Of a stretch of 64,000 nucleotides of DNA, positions 47,907-60,294 are shown piece after piece. Where the stretch lies: contig NC_087096.1 in NCBI RefSeq assembly GCF_963855985.1, positions 8,370,001 through 8,434,000 on the forward strand, read 5' to 3'. Under the pieces are notes generated by a model, which saw nothing but the letters and a program-made list of their open reading frames with translations, searched no databases and had not been told where the DNA came from. Made by a program: the position numbers and the translations under genes. Positions within the stretch are counted from its first letter, which is position 1. Every line of letters begins with the position of its first letter. The stretch comes from Ostrinia nubilalis (taxonomy: Eukaryota > Arthropoda > Insecta > Lepidoptera > Crambidae).

Positions 47907-50900
47907 TTAAAGTATTTGTTCACCAATGAATACTTTTGAGAGAAAGCTGGTCCATACTACTTTTTTTGGTTCATCAACTGGGGGTTTGAAGTTATTTACT
48001 AAATACATTAAAGATTTGTTTAACAATTTTAATTGAATACTGAAAGGTGAAGCTTCTTCTTGGCTGACTACTTCCAGTAAAACGTTACCTGGAAATTAAA
48101 AAAACTTTATGACGATTGTTGAAGCATTGATATGCAGGCAAAAATTGGATGAGACTCGTAATTTCGTAAATCAAAGCGTAGCAATTAAAAAGAAGATTAG
48201 CTTTTGTCTTTTGACCTACCTGCTACTTTAGGAGAACGTATCAGCCACAGGGCACTCACATATAATGGTAGAGTTTGAATTTGGTAAATAAATTTAGCCA
48301 AAACATACTCCACCAATAAAGACAATACACGAAACTGGAAGAAAACAAAAATTATCCTGATGAACAATAGTTGCTTGCACATTTTGGTAGATAAAATTAA
48401 GGTACCTACAATTTGTTTAAAAAAATATTTTTAGTTTTTAGGGGGAAGGGGGAAACTACAAATATTCGCCAAAAATGTATCAACTACTCTGAACTACATA
48501 ATATACAGGGTAGTCCCAGAATGGGTGAATCAAACTGCTATTGGAGGTAGCTTGACCTCTAACCTACTCATCTACCCCCATAAAATGAAAAAAAAGAACA
48601 TTATTTATTACTCAGATCTATGATCTGAGATTTATTACTAGCGGCTAGAGATGGGTTTCCACCCGGGTAAAAACCCACATGAGGGTAAAAACCCAATAAA
48701 AACCCGTTTCATTCCACCCGTGGGTGTTTACACCGGGTGAAAACAAATAACTTTATAATTATTTCAATTGGTATCTTTTCTTTATTTTTATTGAATTTTT
48801 CTCATTTAAGTTTATTGATTAATAAGTTATAAGTCAAATTTAACACTAATATGCATTTATATCGTGGCCAAATCGTAAAATTGATCACGTTATGATGATG
48901 TGACCAATTATTTTATAAAATGGTGTTATTTCAAGAATCGTTGAACCGATTTAGAAGAAATTTAGTAGGAACACAATAATTTGTGATCATGGCAAGGACA
49001 TGGAGGGGGGGGGGGGGAGGGGGGGATTGCCAAAGATGCCAAACTCTCTCTTTGATGACATTACGGTATAAAGTTACAAATAACAACACCAACTACAAAG
49101 TACTTCTGCTTAAACATTTGAAATCGAACCGCCCTTCCGCCACTGTAACGCATTGTAATGTTTTTCAAGATCTCCTCTCCCTCCAGATTGCATTACGTAA
49201 CACTAGAACACCCCCTTAGCAACAAATACCACTTCTCACTTTAAAAAAAACGCTATTTTTGTTTTCACCCACCAGAATGGGTGATAATGGGTAAAAACCG
49301 GGTTTTTACCCAAATCACCCAGTTTTAACCCAATCGGGTGAAATGGGTTTTTACCCACTACCCATCTCTACTAGCGGCCACCCGCGACTTCGTAACTTAG
49401 GCGGTTTAGATTTTTCCACAGATATGGATAGATGCAGCATGTGTCAAAAATTGTATGAAGCCGAGCGTGCCACTTTTTAAACGTCATTAGTGTCATTTTA
49501 GCGAATTTTAGTGATTGCCGCAACGTAAAAGTAATCGTATCATCGTACTGCATTTGCAAAGTCATCGAATGATATCGTGTGACTCGATTCGAAAATTAAT
49601 TAATTCCGATAAAACTGATAATTTGTTAAAATGCAAAACCAAAAACATCTTTATTTACCTTTTTAAAATAAATTAATTCTTACAAATCGTCAAATCTCGT
49701 TATTTTTGTTACCCTACCAGCGTTTCAAGACATAAATTTGTCAAGTGCATGAATACATGCATCAGTGTGTGTCTTATTGTTATGAGTAAGTACGGTTCCT
49801 TGGGATCGGTATGAGTGCACCACATACAGGGACCATGGTTTTAACTCTTAAGAGTACATCGCAGGATATGTATTAAAAACAATGCTACTTTATACTTCTT
49901 CTACTGCTACTTTATTCTAATTAATTATTTGTTACTTGTGCTGTTAATTACAATTCTCAATCCGTAAATAATTTCTTCTTTCTACCGTGTTCGTACTACT
50001 GTCCTCGTAAAATCATCGTAACCGATTGTTGTAATCGGATTACATGAACATCACTCGACCATGTATGTCCATTTGGACATATCGGAATGGCACGCTTTGA
50101 CGATCAACTTGCTGTATCTACTCTAATCCATATCTGTGGATTTTTCATACAAAAGGATTTTCCCGCTAATTCCCGTTCCCGTGGGAATTCCTAAGTATAC
50201 TATAACCTGCCCAAGAGTATGAAGAATAATTGTACCAAGTTTCGTTAAAATCCGTCGAGTAGTTTTTGTTTCCATAAGGAACATACAGACAGACAAAAAT
50301 TTTACTGATTGCATTTTTGGAATCAGTATCGATCACTAATCACCCCCAATAGTTATTTTGAAAATATATTTCATGTACAGAATTGACCTCTCTACAGATT
50401 TATTATAAGTATAGATATTGTTGGAATTTAATGGGATTATGTTGAATGCAATGATATTATATAAAAACAAAAGGTTGAATGGGACACTTCTCTGTCTTAC
50501 CATAGTGAAAACAATGTAGTACATTAGGGTGGTTGGTAATAATAGTAGCATAATTGTAAATGCTACAGTACCAACAAATAATTCCTGGTTTGTATATTCA
50601 CATGAATCAATTCCTTTTCTTAGAGGATTATATTTTCTTCCCACAAAAAACCTCAGCAATGCAATCAGGCCTGATATTTGCATATTAAACATTCTGCAAC
50701 AAATAATGCATTATGAATAGGAGAGATAAATAAAAAGAATGCTAAAACTCAAGTAGTAATAAAAAAAACACCTTGCAGCATATACATAAATGCAATATGC
50801 ATGGAATGTTCCAATACAGATCATGTCTGATATCATTGCAGCTTGAAATGTAAGCCCCAAGTAGCCCAAATAATAAAATAAGTGTAATATAATATCCAGT

Positions 50901-52010
50901 TTTTCACCAGATACATCTGAAAAATAAATGTTTAGATAATTAAAAAAGAGTTTATCTTATAGGAGTTACCCGTAAGGTAATCAACATCAAATTTTTATTG
51001 GAACTTACCTAAAAATAGCCACCAAAGTTGTACATGGTAAGAAAAACATTTTCCAAGCATTTTGGTAAAAGCATTATTTAATTTTAATCCTGCTGGTGCT
51101 CCCATGAGCCACTTCAGCAAAGAATAAAGTATGTTTATAAGGTTCTGAAAATGTATTTGATAATTATGAAGTTGTTTTAATAATCAGGATATCAACACAT
51201 TATAAAACTTGCGTTACCTCTAAAATCCCCATGAGTATTGAGCTTAGCTCCTTTGTGTCCTGTGTAAGATATTGCAATATAACATATCCTAAAATAAGGT
51301 CCATCAATATTGCACACATTAAGTTACCATGCTTTATTGACACCTGGAATATGAAATGCAGAGCATTTATTACACAGAAGATAGTGAATATGATATTATA
51401 ATGCAATACTAAGGGACAAATTCAAGAAAACCTTACTAACTTTTTTATCCCTTTTGATAGTAATTAAAAGCCATTTCATAACATTGAAATAGTTGATAAC
51501 ATGTTGAATAAACATGGAAGAGGAGAACCAAATCGGGCATGATAGTTTTGTGGCATCATAAGGCTGGCTTTCGGGCTGACGATTTTCAGATAATACTAAT
51601 TGCTGCAATTTGGATAATTCATCACTATATTCCCATTCAACTTCAGATTCTCGAATTGTGTTTAAGTCGTAAAATACAATAAGGCATTTATCTTTAGCAT
51701 CAATTGCATTTCCATTTATGAAAAGTTTTTTAATGTATAGTTCACCAGACTGATTGGAAATTATTAACTTGTTATAATTTCTTGATTTGTTAAATGTAGA
51801 AGAGTGGATTCCATCTTCCGAATAACATCCGTAAATAATATTTTTCATATCTTTATCACTATCTTCCAATATTGTTTTACTGTTCTCTGAGAATTTAATG
51901 AAATAAATAGTAACTTTGGTATCACTTTTAAAATTGACATAACCTTTATAATAAATTACATCAGATGTGTTCGAAATTGAGGGTAAAAGAATTTGCACCG
52001 AGCTCAGCAT
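47907..52010 (-). CDS. PIGQ: PIG-Q/Gpi1, subunit of GPI N-acetylglucosaminyltransferase
   Basis: Seven minus-strand exons join in phase to 488 residues: 52010-51441, 51343-51218, 51144-51009, 50916-50772, 50693-50501, 48334-48220, 48088-47907. Family landmarks: [15 protein letters not shown], [12 protein letters not shown] with following helices, [19 protein letters not shown], and QLFVGT-type [20 protein letters not shown] then [20 protein letters not shown]. Several membrane helices fit an ER membrane protein. PIG-Q supports the PIG-A complex that adds GlcNAc to phosphatidylinositol, the first step of GPI-anchor synthesis. The N-terminal 190 residues are divergent. AATAAA overlaps the stop codon (CTTTAATAAAG), so the 3' UTR is probably very short. 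Intron 5 (2.2 kb) contains a Helitron with two nested elements. Confidence 0.9.
48646..49370 (-). mobile_element. hAT-type MITE, copy 2 (8 bp duplication CTAGCGGC)
   Basis: 725 bp, reverse orientation of the copy at 38.5 kb, with TAGAGATGGG ends. The flanking repeat CTAGCGGC (48638-48645 and 49371-49378) is Helitron terminal sequence, so this element landed in an existing Helitron. It contains a G-run near 49003-49025. Confidence 0.9.
49416..50139. mobile_element. Inverted-repeat DNA element in the Helitron (ATTTTT duplication)
   Basis: 724 bp with ends CCACAGATATGGATAGATGC and complement CCACAGATATGGATTAGAGT. ATTTTT flanks both sides (49410-49415 and 50140-50145). The Helitron sequence is continuous across the insertion when compared with copy 1. 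No coding region. Confidence 0.75.
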
Positions 52011-52673
52011 TTTATGTAAAAAAAGTTAAGAAAAACAGTTTTGTTTATTTTTTGTAAAAATAATGTTTTTCATTTCGTTTACCGTCAAATGTCAATGTCT
52101 TGTCACAACAATGAACAGCTGATAGATGACAATTTACTTCATATTTTAACGAATGTCATGCTTAGATGTCATAGCCTACAGTAACAGACTGGGAAAAATC
52201 AGTCAAACAAAAGTGATTTGACCATGACCAAACCACTTTTGATTGTGCAATCAATAGCGGTTTTGACCGATTATGAGTTTTGACTATAACACCTTTATGC
52301 TAAGCTATGGAATTTTGTAACGCATTAATTCATGAAAACATTAAAAGTGTACAACTAATATTTGCTATCAACTAATTCAAATTAAACTGAGATAAGCCGT
52401 GAACTTGGTTCGTAGAAAAAGCTACAAATATTGTCTGTGGTCTATTATGCTCTTTGGTCTACTCACAGATATGGGGTCTATTGTACTACACTTTCGCTTG
52501 ACGCCATTTTGGTTGGGCAATCGAAAAAACAAGATTGAAGTGTTGGCGTGTGGTGTATTAAAATGTTGTTCGTTTTAATATTTTGAGAGTATTTTCCCTG
52601 TGGTTGTACATGTACAAATAAAAGACTTATTCAAAGATTGTGAATATCGTCGTACAACCATTTTGCATTCATC
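52011..52673. promoter_or_regulatory. Shared divergent 5' region of PIG-Q and LUC7-like genes
   Basis: 663 bp between divergent start codons of two housekeeping genes. No TATA box is obvious. The LUC7-like start has an ATC ATG TCT context. Confidence 0.45.
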
Positions 52674-55600
52674 ATGTCTGCACACGAGCAAATGAGGGCG
52701 ATGTTAGATCAATTGATGGGCACAGCGCGCAATGGTATTTTTCGATTTCCTTATTGCATGACCAAACTATGATCATTTGACATTATTATATAATTTTAAT
52801 TATTTCAGGTGAAACCGATAAACACGGAGTAAAGTTTTATGATGATGCAGTGTGCAAATCGTTTTTGTTGCAATGTTGTCCTCATGAAATATTATCATCG
52901 ACGGTAAGTTTTAATTTATGATGATTACAGCTTTGGAATCTGAGATTTCATTAATCCTCAAAAGTTATAAGATCATGATATAAATAATTTAAATTTAACA
53001 TTTCTTCAAAGCAGTATAATTTCTTCTCCGTAAATTTAAACTAATGACTTCTCAGAAATACAGTTTGGGAATGTTTCTTCTCGATTCTTTCCTGTCTCCA
53101 GACACTTCATGTACATTCGGATTGTATATTCTTTTGTATTTTGTGTGATATTGCTTCAATATTTTTATGGATCATAAATCCTGATGTACATGACTATTTC
53201 TATTCTGCCATAACTGTTGCCCTATTGTAATGTAGTGTCGCTGGGAAATCGTTTTCATCGGAGTGGCATTAACTTTGGTGAAATATGCTTTTCAGAAAAT
53301 GCCCAACACTAGTCTTTATTGCTCATCACAATACTTAACAGATGAGGGATAGATTGTATGAGTTAGGCTGTTCTGTAAGTACCAAGATGTACGTATAAAA
53401 CATTTATAGTTAGCTGATTGTATTATTACTGCTAAGCAGGATTTAATTTAATAAGGCACTTACAATTTAATAAATATCCATCGGTTTCTAATGCTGCTTT
53501 GGTGAGTACAGTAAAATTTTAGGAACATGAAAGAATCTCTAGCCAGGTGAGAGCATTCGGTGAAACATTCTAACTGCATTGGGTACGTACTGTGCTATTT
53601 ACATGGCTAGAAAAACCGGAATAGTATTTGCATGTAATAATAATTGTAAGAAAGCATTCTTATCAAACAATTTGATGTTAAAACTGTTAATTCTGTGATA
53701 CTAATTATTTCCATAGGCAGCATACACAATTATAACTAAATTTTATTAAATTTAATATTGGTTTGTTTAAAAAGTTTAATTATTCTTTTAAGTTGGGTAA
53801 TTAGGTAGGTATCTATCTTTTTAGGACATTGAAATTCACCTATTTCCTGAAATTAATTTTATTTACACAACAGAACAGATGCTTAATAATTTATCAGGCA
53901 ACATTAAGTCAGATCAAGCAGGTTTTTAGTTAAATTTTCAATTTCAATTATTTAACTTTTTTCTTGACTGCTATTGATACATATTTTATACATGAAGATA
54001 TGCATTTTTGCACAAAAGATTTCTTGTAGATATGCATATTTTCTGTTAGTTATACATCTATCCTATCCATATTATTGGTAATGATTAATCTGTTTTTGTA
54101 CAGTTAAATTATTATTTCTTATCAACTTTAATGGGTATTTATTTCTTGTATTGGGCAAACTAACATGGTAAACTTCATTCAGGAGTATATTTTTTATCAT
54201 CTCAGGGATATTTTAGTCTAATAGGGCCTTATTGCAAAAAAGTTAAACCTGGGACGAACTCTGGTTTAAAATGACATTTCCATACTAAATGTCAATTTAA
54301 ACCAGAGATCAACCAGAGTCTAACTTTTTGTAATAAGGGGGTTAAGGTTTATTTTATATTTTAATTTGGAAAAATGACACATTTGAATTTAATAATAGAC
54401 AAATTAGCTATTTGCTCAGACAGACTTTAGCAAAACCTAGTTAATGAAATATAAAATGTCAAATGAGGTAGACAATAATATAAATATTATGGTATGATAT
54501 CACTCAGCTTAATTATTAGGATTCTTAAGAAATGCTCAACTAAATTTAGTTTTAAAATAGTCTAATGCCAAGATGAAACAACTTACTAAAGTTGTATATG
54601 GGAGTTTCCTCTATAATTTGTAAGTACACATTTGGTAAAATATTATGTTGGATGAACCTGGTTCGTGGGCGCAGTTTGGCGATATTGTATGTATTCGATT
54701 AAGCAAATTTATGTCTTTTAAATATTTATATTGGGACTTTAAATTGTAATTTGATAATAAAAAAATATTTTACTTTGTATTATTAATAAAAACAAATTCA
54801 AAAGGTGCAATAAATATGATTGTTTAATAATTTTGCCCTAAAAATGTTTGTCAAAATGAGGCAGATGTTATTTATGTATTTTAATTTTCTTTGCAGCGTA
54901 TGGATTTAGGTGAGTGTCCTAAAATACATGATTTGGCCCTGCGTGCGGATTATGAGTTAGCAACCAAAACCAAAGACTATTTCTATGATATTGATGTAAG
55001 TACCAGCAGAGTGTATTTTTGAACTACACTCGCGAGCAAAACTATGGAATCACTTACATGAAGTTGTTTCCACGCGATCTTGTGTACTAACGAATTTGTT
55101 AGTAACAAAAAAAGTGGCACCATTTTAAAGATTAAACTTTTACCTTTAAATTGATACCAAATTCATTTAAATCACACCAGTATTTAAAAAGATATCGCGG
55201 CTGATGTGAAGAAGTAAGGAAAAAGACATGAATCAACTGTTTGATACGTCGCGAGTTGCGGCCCATTTACCCCCTATAAAAGCACGTGTTTTCGGATTTT
55301 TGCTTTCACACGTTGATCCATTCACATCTCAGCTTCTTTTGACACTTTACCTGGGATTCTACACCTTCAGAAGCAGCACAAATCCTTGCACTATTGCAAG
55401 AAGGGCTCAGCCAGCGGGCTGTCGCATGTCAGGTCCACATAAGCCAGTCCTGGGTTTCGAAAGTTTTAAGACGCTTTCGGGAGACTAGTGGCTTTATCCC
55501 GAGACCAAGTTCTGAATAGCGCCAGTGCACATCGCAGAAGGATGACCGTTTTTTCATGTCAACCTCTCTATGAAATCGTCATTTGACTGGTATCGACATC

Positions 55601-58600
55601 CAGCAAGAGTTCAGAAATGTTCGTAGGATAGCTGTTAGCGTGTGGACAGTTCGTCTAAGATATAAGCATTAGAATTTGACTCCAAAAAGGCCTGCCACAG
55701 GCTCGAAACTGACGGCAGGTCACCGATAAGCACGCTTTCAATTTGCTCGTACACATCTCGATGGGAAGTCGAGCAAGCCACCCCCATAAGCCACTGTTTC
55801 AGCGAACCAGCACTGCACAAATCGCTCCCCAGGCTGCCTATAGACCCGACCTTTTCAACTGCTGCACTGCAAACACAGTCTGCATTCATCGGAGAACAAA
55901 ACTCGCCTCCATTACTCGCCTACCCATCAAAATAAGTGCGAGTTAATTGAAAGCGTGCTTGTCGGTGACCTGCCGTCAGTTTCGAGCCTGTGGCAGACCT
56001 TTTTGGAGTCAAATTCTATTGCTTATATCTTAGACGATCTGTCCACACGTTAACAGCTCTCCTACGTATATTTCTGAGCTCTTGCTGGACGTCGATACCA
56101 CTCAAATGATGATTTCATAGAGAGGTTGACATGAAAAAACGGTCATCCCTCTGCGATGTGCACCGGCGCTGTTCAGAACTGTTGGTCTCGGGATAAAGCC
56201 ACCAGTCTCCCGAAAGCGTCTTAAAACTTTCGAAACCCAGGACTGGCTTATGTGGAGCTGACGTGCGACAGCCCGCTGGCTGAGCCCTTCTTGCAATAGT
56301 GCAACGATTTGTGCTGCTTCTGTAGGTGTAGAATCCCAGGTAAAGTGTCAAAAAAAGCGGAGATGTGTATGGATCAACGTGTGAAAGCAAAAATTCGAAA
56401 ACACGTGTTTTTATAGGGGGTAAGTAGGCCACAACTCGCGACGTATCAAACAGTTGATACATGTCTTTTTCCTTACTTCTTCACATCAGCCGGGATATCT
56501 TTTTAAATACCGATGTGATTTAAATGAATTTTGTATCAATTAAAAGGTAAAAGTTTAATCTTTAAAACGGTGCCACTTTTTTTGTTACTAACAAATTCGT
56601 TAGTACACAAGATCGCGTGGAAACAACTCCATGTAAGTGATTCCATAGTTTTGCTCGCGAGTGTATATTTTCTTGTAATTTTTAGACTAGACAGTTCTGG
56701 TAGCCCGAAATAATTTGGTCAGAGGATTCGGTTCGATCTTGAGTCTGGGGGCAAGTCTAGTTACTAGACTACAAAACATAATATGTAACAGTAGTAAAGA
56801 GCTCTAGTAAGTCTAAATATCGTCCAAACGATGATATATGGACTGGCTCTGACGCATCAGTATTACCCACAATAGTGGCAGTTAACTATGAAATTTTTAA
56901 TACTTTTTTGTATTTGTATTATGTTTTATAAATAATTTGATTAATTTTATCACAAAATGAACTATAGATTTCTGATCTAATCTCACATTGTATCCTAAAG
57001 GCGACAGAACATTTAGAAGCGTTCATTGCCGATTGTGATAGACGCACTACTGCGGCAAAACAGCGTCTCGCTGAGACTCAAGAAGAACTGTCTGCTGAAG
57101 TCACGGAAAAAGCAAATGCGGTCCATGAACTTGCCGAACAGATTGGACAAAAGCTCGCCAGGGCGGAGGCCCTTGGAGAGGAGGGAATGGTGGAAGAAAG
57201 TGTAAAACTCATGGGAGAGGTACGTATTGGTCGTTTAAATTACTGAAATCTTATTATATTGGGAAAATATTAAATATGAATCTTATTTTTTAGATTGACG
57301 AGTTGCGTAAAAAGAAAGGCGTTGCTGAGCAGGAATACCGCAACTCAATGCCTGCGTCGTCATACCAACAGCAGAAGTTGCGTGTGTGCGAAGTGTGCTC
57401 CGCATACTTGGGTATCCATGATAACGACAGACGTCTTGCCGATCATTTCGGAGGGAAATTACATCTTGGATTTATCACTATACGTGAAAAACTTGCTGAA
57501 TTGAAGGTAAAATAAATAGATATACACTTACATGCAGGAAACAACAACTTGGTAAAATATTATTGTTTAATTACTGTGGTGCATATTATGTTTCTTAGAT
57601 TTTCTTGTTAAATCTTATTTTTTTATATTAACATTATTATACATATTATATTTTTAGCTGAAGCAAAACAACTTATAGCATTTAACTTTAACTAGTATTA
57701 TGGGTTGTAAATAATTAGTATTGGTATCTATTTATACAATGTTGATAAAGAAAGGTCCAGGAAATTGTGGTTTTGCTGGCCTACAACGCGCGGACGATAG
57801 GTGACTTGAAACGATGTCACTTTACGTACGTTTTAGATACACTATTTCAAAATGTATTTAATGCTTATGATGTTTTCTATGAGCTGGTTTACACTATGTC
57901 GGGCTGAAATTCTGGATTGATAAATGTGATTACTAGGGTGGTCCTTATTCCTACGAAAAAAATTTTTTTTCATATATTTTGCGGGGCACCACGTAATTTG
58001 AATATATACCATATGAAAGTCTTTCTTTATTTTTTTTTTAATTTTTAAAAGACATTTAGGGGTCGCTACCAAGGTTTGAATTTTAAGTAAAAACACAAAA
58101 TCTGTATTTGTTAGATTCATTTATTTTTAGCCAAAGCCAAATAAAAATATTACAAAATTATTGTTGTTGCTATGAACTAAGATATTATGTACAATGTACA
58201 TTATTTCAATCAATTATTTTTAAGATATAAGAGTTTACTTGTTAGTATCTCGACGCGTCGGTACCATGGTCGGTACAGAAGAGGGGTTGAGGGGAGAAGG
58301 GGACAAGAAGCGACTGTCTATTTTATCTATGCGATGTTCATTTGCACCTAAAATGTGATATAAACACTTAAATAAAACATTTATGAAACCATGATTTAAG
58401 ATCTTCAAAGCTTTTGTAAATATTTTGACAGCTGGTAGCGACCTCTAAATCTTAACCAAAAAAAAAAAAACAAAAAAAGCTAATTTCATATTTAGAGGTA
58501 TATAATCGAATGAGAAAGTGCCCCGGGGATAATTCAAAAGTCGAAAAATAAGGACCACCCTAGTGATTACTGATTATTGAAGTAATTTCAGAATTGATTG

Positions 58601-60294
58601 AACTAGATTGATGGATTACAAGTGTTCAGGTTGGTTATTATTGACAACAGTTTTGTCCTTGTTCTGTTCGTGACAGTGTAAATCCTAACAAACGATAGTC
58701 AATTGATGGTAAAATTAAATTGTCGGCCCGATATAATGTTCACCAACGCTATCGTTATTGCTTGTATTGTTTTATTGGCTCAGCGTAATACCACAGAATA
58801 ATAATAAGTACTACGTACAGAAGTTTTACTTCGCGAAGGTATTTTTAAAAAATTATGCTCAATGTCATTAACAATATGGTGTAATTTAGCCTGTCTCAAG
58901 AGTCAAGCACCATTTTGTTGACAAACGTAAGTGATCGGCACTGCGCCGAAGCTATAGGGCTGACTTCGGTAAAATGATGTGACGTGAGGTGCCAAACTGC
59001 GGAAAATGGCGGAGGAAATGCATGAATTATCATGAATAATATTAACTACTTATTTACCTCTCAGTGTCTTGAGGCAACTTAAAAAAGTACATTCTGTGTT
59101 TTTATTATTATTTAGGCAGTTAAATACTGCACAGTATTTAGTACACCATTTTCTTTATTTTCTTCCATCATACACAAGAATACGCGTGCGTGAATCAATG
59201 TTCGCTCGTATGTGAGGCCTTGTCGAATAGTATCCTGTAGGTGGGCCATCGTGCGTGTTTTGTTTTTGATGTAAACTCGCGGAGATGAACAGGCCTGGTA
59301 ATACTTATACACTTGAAAATGTCGACAGCTTTACTAATGTCTATGCAGTTCAGTGCATGGGTTAACCCTCTAAGGCACAGCATATTTTTTTGTTTTCGAC
59401 CTTACAAAGTGAATAAGGCTTAAATTATGGTGGAAATATATTTGCCCAATGCAGAGCCTTACAAAGGTCACCAAGTCGCCCGAGGCAGTCGATTTTTTCG
59501 AGTAAAAACTTTCAAAAATATTTTTTCAGCTCCATCTTGTTATATTTTACAGAAAACCGTAGACAAGCGTCGCGAGGAGCGTGGGGCGTCTGAACGCGAA
59601 CGCGGCGGGGGCCGGCGGCACTACGTCGGCGGCCGCGAGCTGGACCGCCGCGCGCGCCGCCACCGCGAGACCGCGCGCGACCGGGACCGCGACCGCGACC
59701 GCGCCAAGGACGCCGACCGCGCGAAGGACGGCGAGCGGGAGCGGGAGCGCGAGCGCGGGAAGGACAGGGAGCGTGACCGCGACCGCGACAGGGAACGTGA
59801 GCGCGAGAAGAGGTGAGGAGACATTGTCGTGTTGTAAAAATCTAAACATCCTTTTAAATCGATGGCATTTCAAGCTTATCCATGTTTCAAGTTATGTAGT
59901 TGTATTAGGTTCTGTTTTGCAATGGTAATGAAGTCTCATTGCAGTTTAAAGAAAAGCTATTGTGCATCTGTGTTTAATCTTGATTAATATTACATTGTTT
60001 GTCAGTCTTTTCACACATTCTGTGGAACTCCCGGCAGTTTTATTTTCATCTATGTCCCTTGGCACTAAACTGAAATATGAAAATTAGGTTTGGCATGCCC
60101 TATTGCAAGTGCATCATCTGTGCCAAATGACGTTTTAACGCAATATTAACTTTTCCAGGCGGACCAGGTCCCGCAGCAGAAGCAAGCGCGAGGGCTCCCG
60201 CGAGAAGTCGCGCGGGCGGGAGCGCGACCGCGAGCGCGAGGCGCGCCGCAGCCGCTCGCACCGCTCGGGCTCGCGCGACCGCCGCCGCGACTGA
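52674..60294 (+). CDS. LUC7-like U1 snRNP-associated splicing factor
   Basis: Seven plus-strand exons join in phase to 360 residues: 52674-52734, 52809-52903, 54897-54995, 57001-57219, 57294-57506, 59553-59812, 60159-60294. The start MSAHEQMRAMLDQLMGTARN is almost diagnostic for the LUC7L/LUC7L2 group. A CCCH zinc finger (CKSFLLQCCPHE to CPKIH) and a C2H2 finger (CEVCSAYLGIHDNDRRLADH) follow, separated by a helical coiled coil (LAETQEELSAEVTEKANA). From residue 230 on the protein is an Arg/Asp/Glu and Arg/Ser-rich tail, shorter in RS and richer in RD/RE than I recall for mammals. The protein sits in U1 snRNP and tunes 5' splice-site choice in the nucleus. The exons of the tail are GC-rich, unlike the rest. 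Introns 3 and 5 carry transposons. Confidence 0.95.
52904..54896 (+). other. LUC7-like intron 2, with one small inverted repeat
   Basis: About 54222-54343 is an inverted repeat (CCTTATTGCAAAAAAGTTA and complement of AACTTTTTGTAATAAGG), likely a MITE of about 120 bp. Nothing else is recognised. Confidence 0.5.
55027..56663. mobile_element. Tc1-like palindromic element with duplicated transposase fragment
   Basis: 1637 bp flanked by TA (55025-55026 and 56664-56665). The ends read CACTCGCGAGCAAAACTATG. The halves are reverse complements with a centre near 55830. Each half holds the 5' part of a Tc1-like transposase gene. The minus-strand half keeps the helix-turn-helix part, LSQRAVARQLHISQSWVSKV then RFRETGGFIPRP, in frame at about 56296-56150. 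No DDE catalytic domain is present, so it is non-autonomous. It lies in LUC7-like intron 3. Confidence 0.8.
57934..58562. mobile_element. hAT-type element with 8 bp duplication GTGATTAC
   Basis: 629 bp in LUC7-like intron 5. The ends are TAGGGTGGTCCTTATT and complement, with direct repeats GTGATTAC at 57926-57933 and 58563-58570. The arms are imperfect inverted repeats of about 150 bp, including the shared GGTCGCTACCA. No coding region. Confidence 0.8.
58571..59552 (+). other. LUC7-like intron 5, remainder
   Basis: No exon seen. A phrase CAGAATAATAATAAGTACTACGTACAG near 58796 recurs at about 63657, so both are bits of a dispersed repeat. Confidence 0.45.

Larger units (their letters stand above)
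48638..50415 (-). mobile_element. Helitron-like element, copy 2, with two nested insertions
   Basis: The 5' end TCTATACTTATAATAAATC after A at 50415 and the 3' end GGCCGCTAG before T at 48638 (minus strand) give the A|TC...CTAG|T target. It shares blocks with copy 1 at 7.8 kb. A hAT MITE (48646-49370) splits it 4 bp from its end, and a second element (49416-50139) lies inside. Confidence 0.75.

Noticed and set aside
59547..59928. Long open frames overlapping LUC7-like exon 6 on both strands
   Set aside because: They are shadows of the GC-rich Arg-rich exon, which fits the LUC7 gene in phase.
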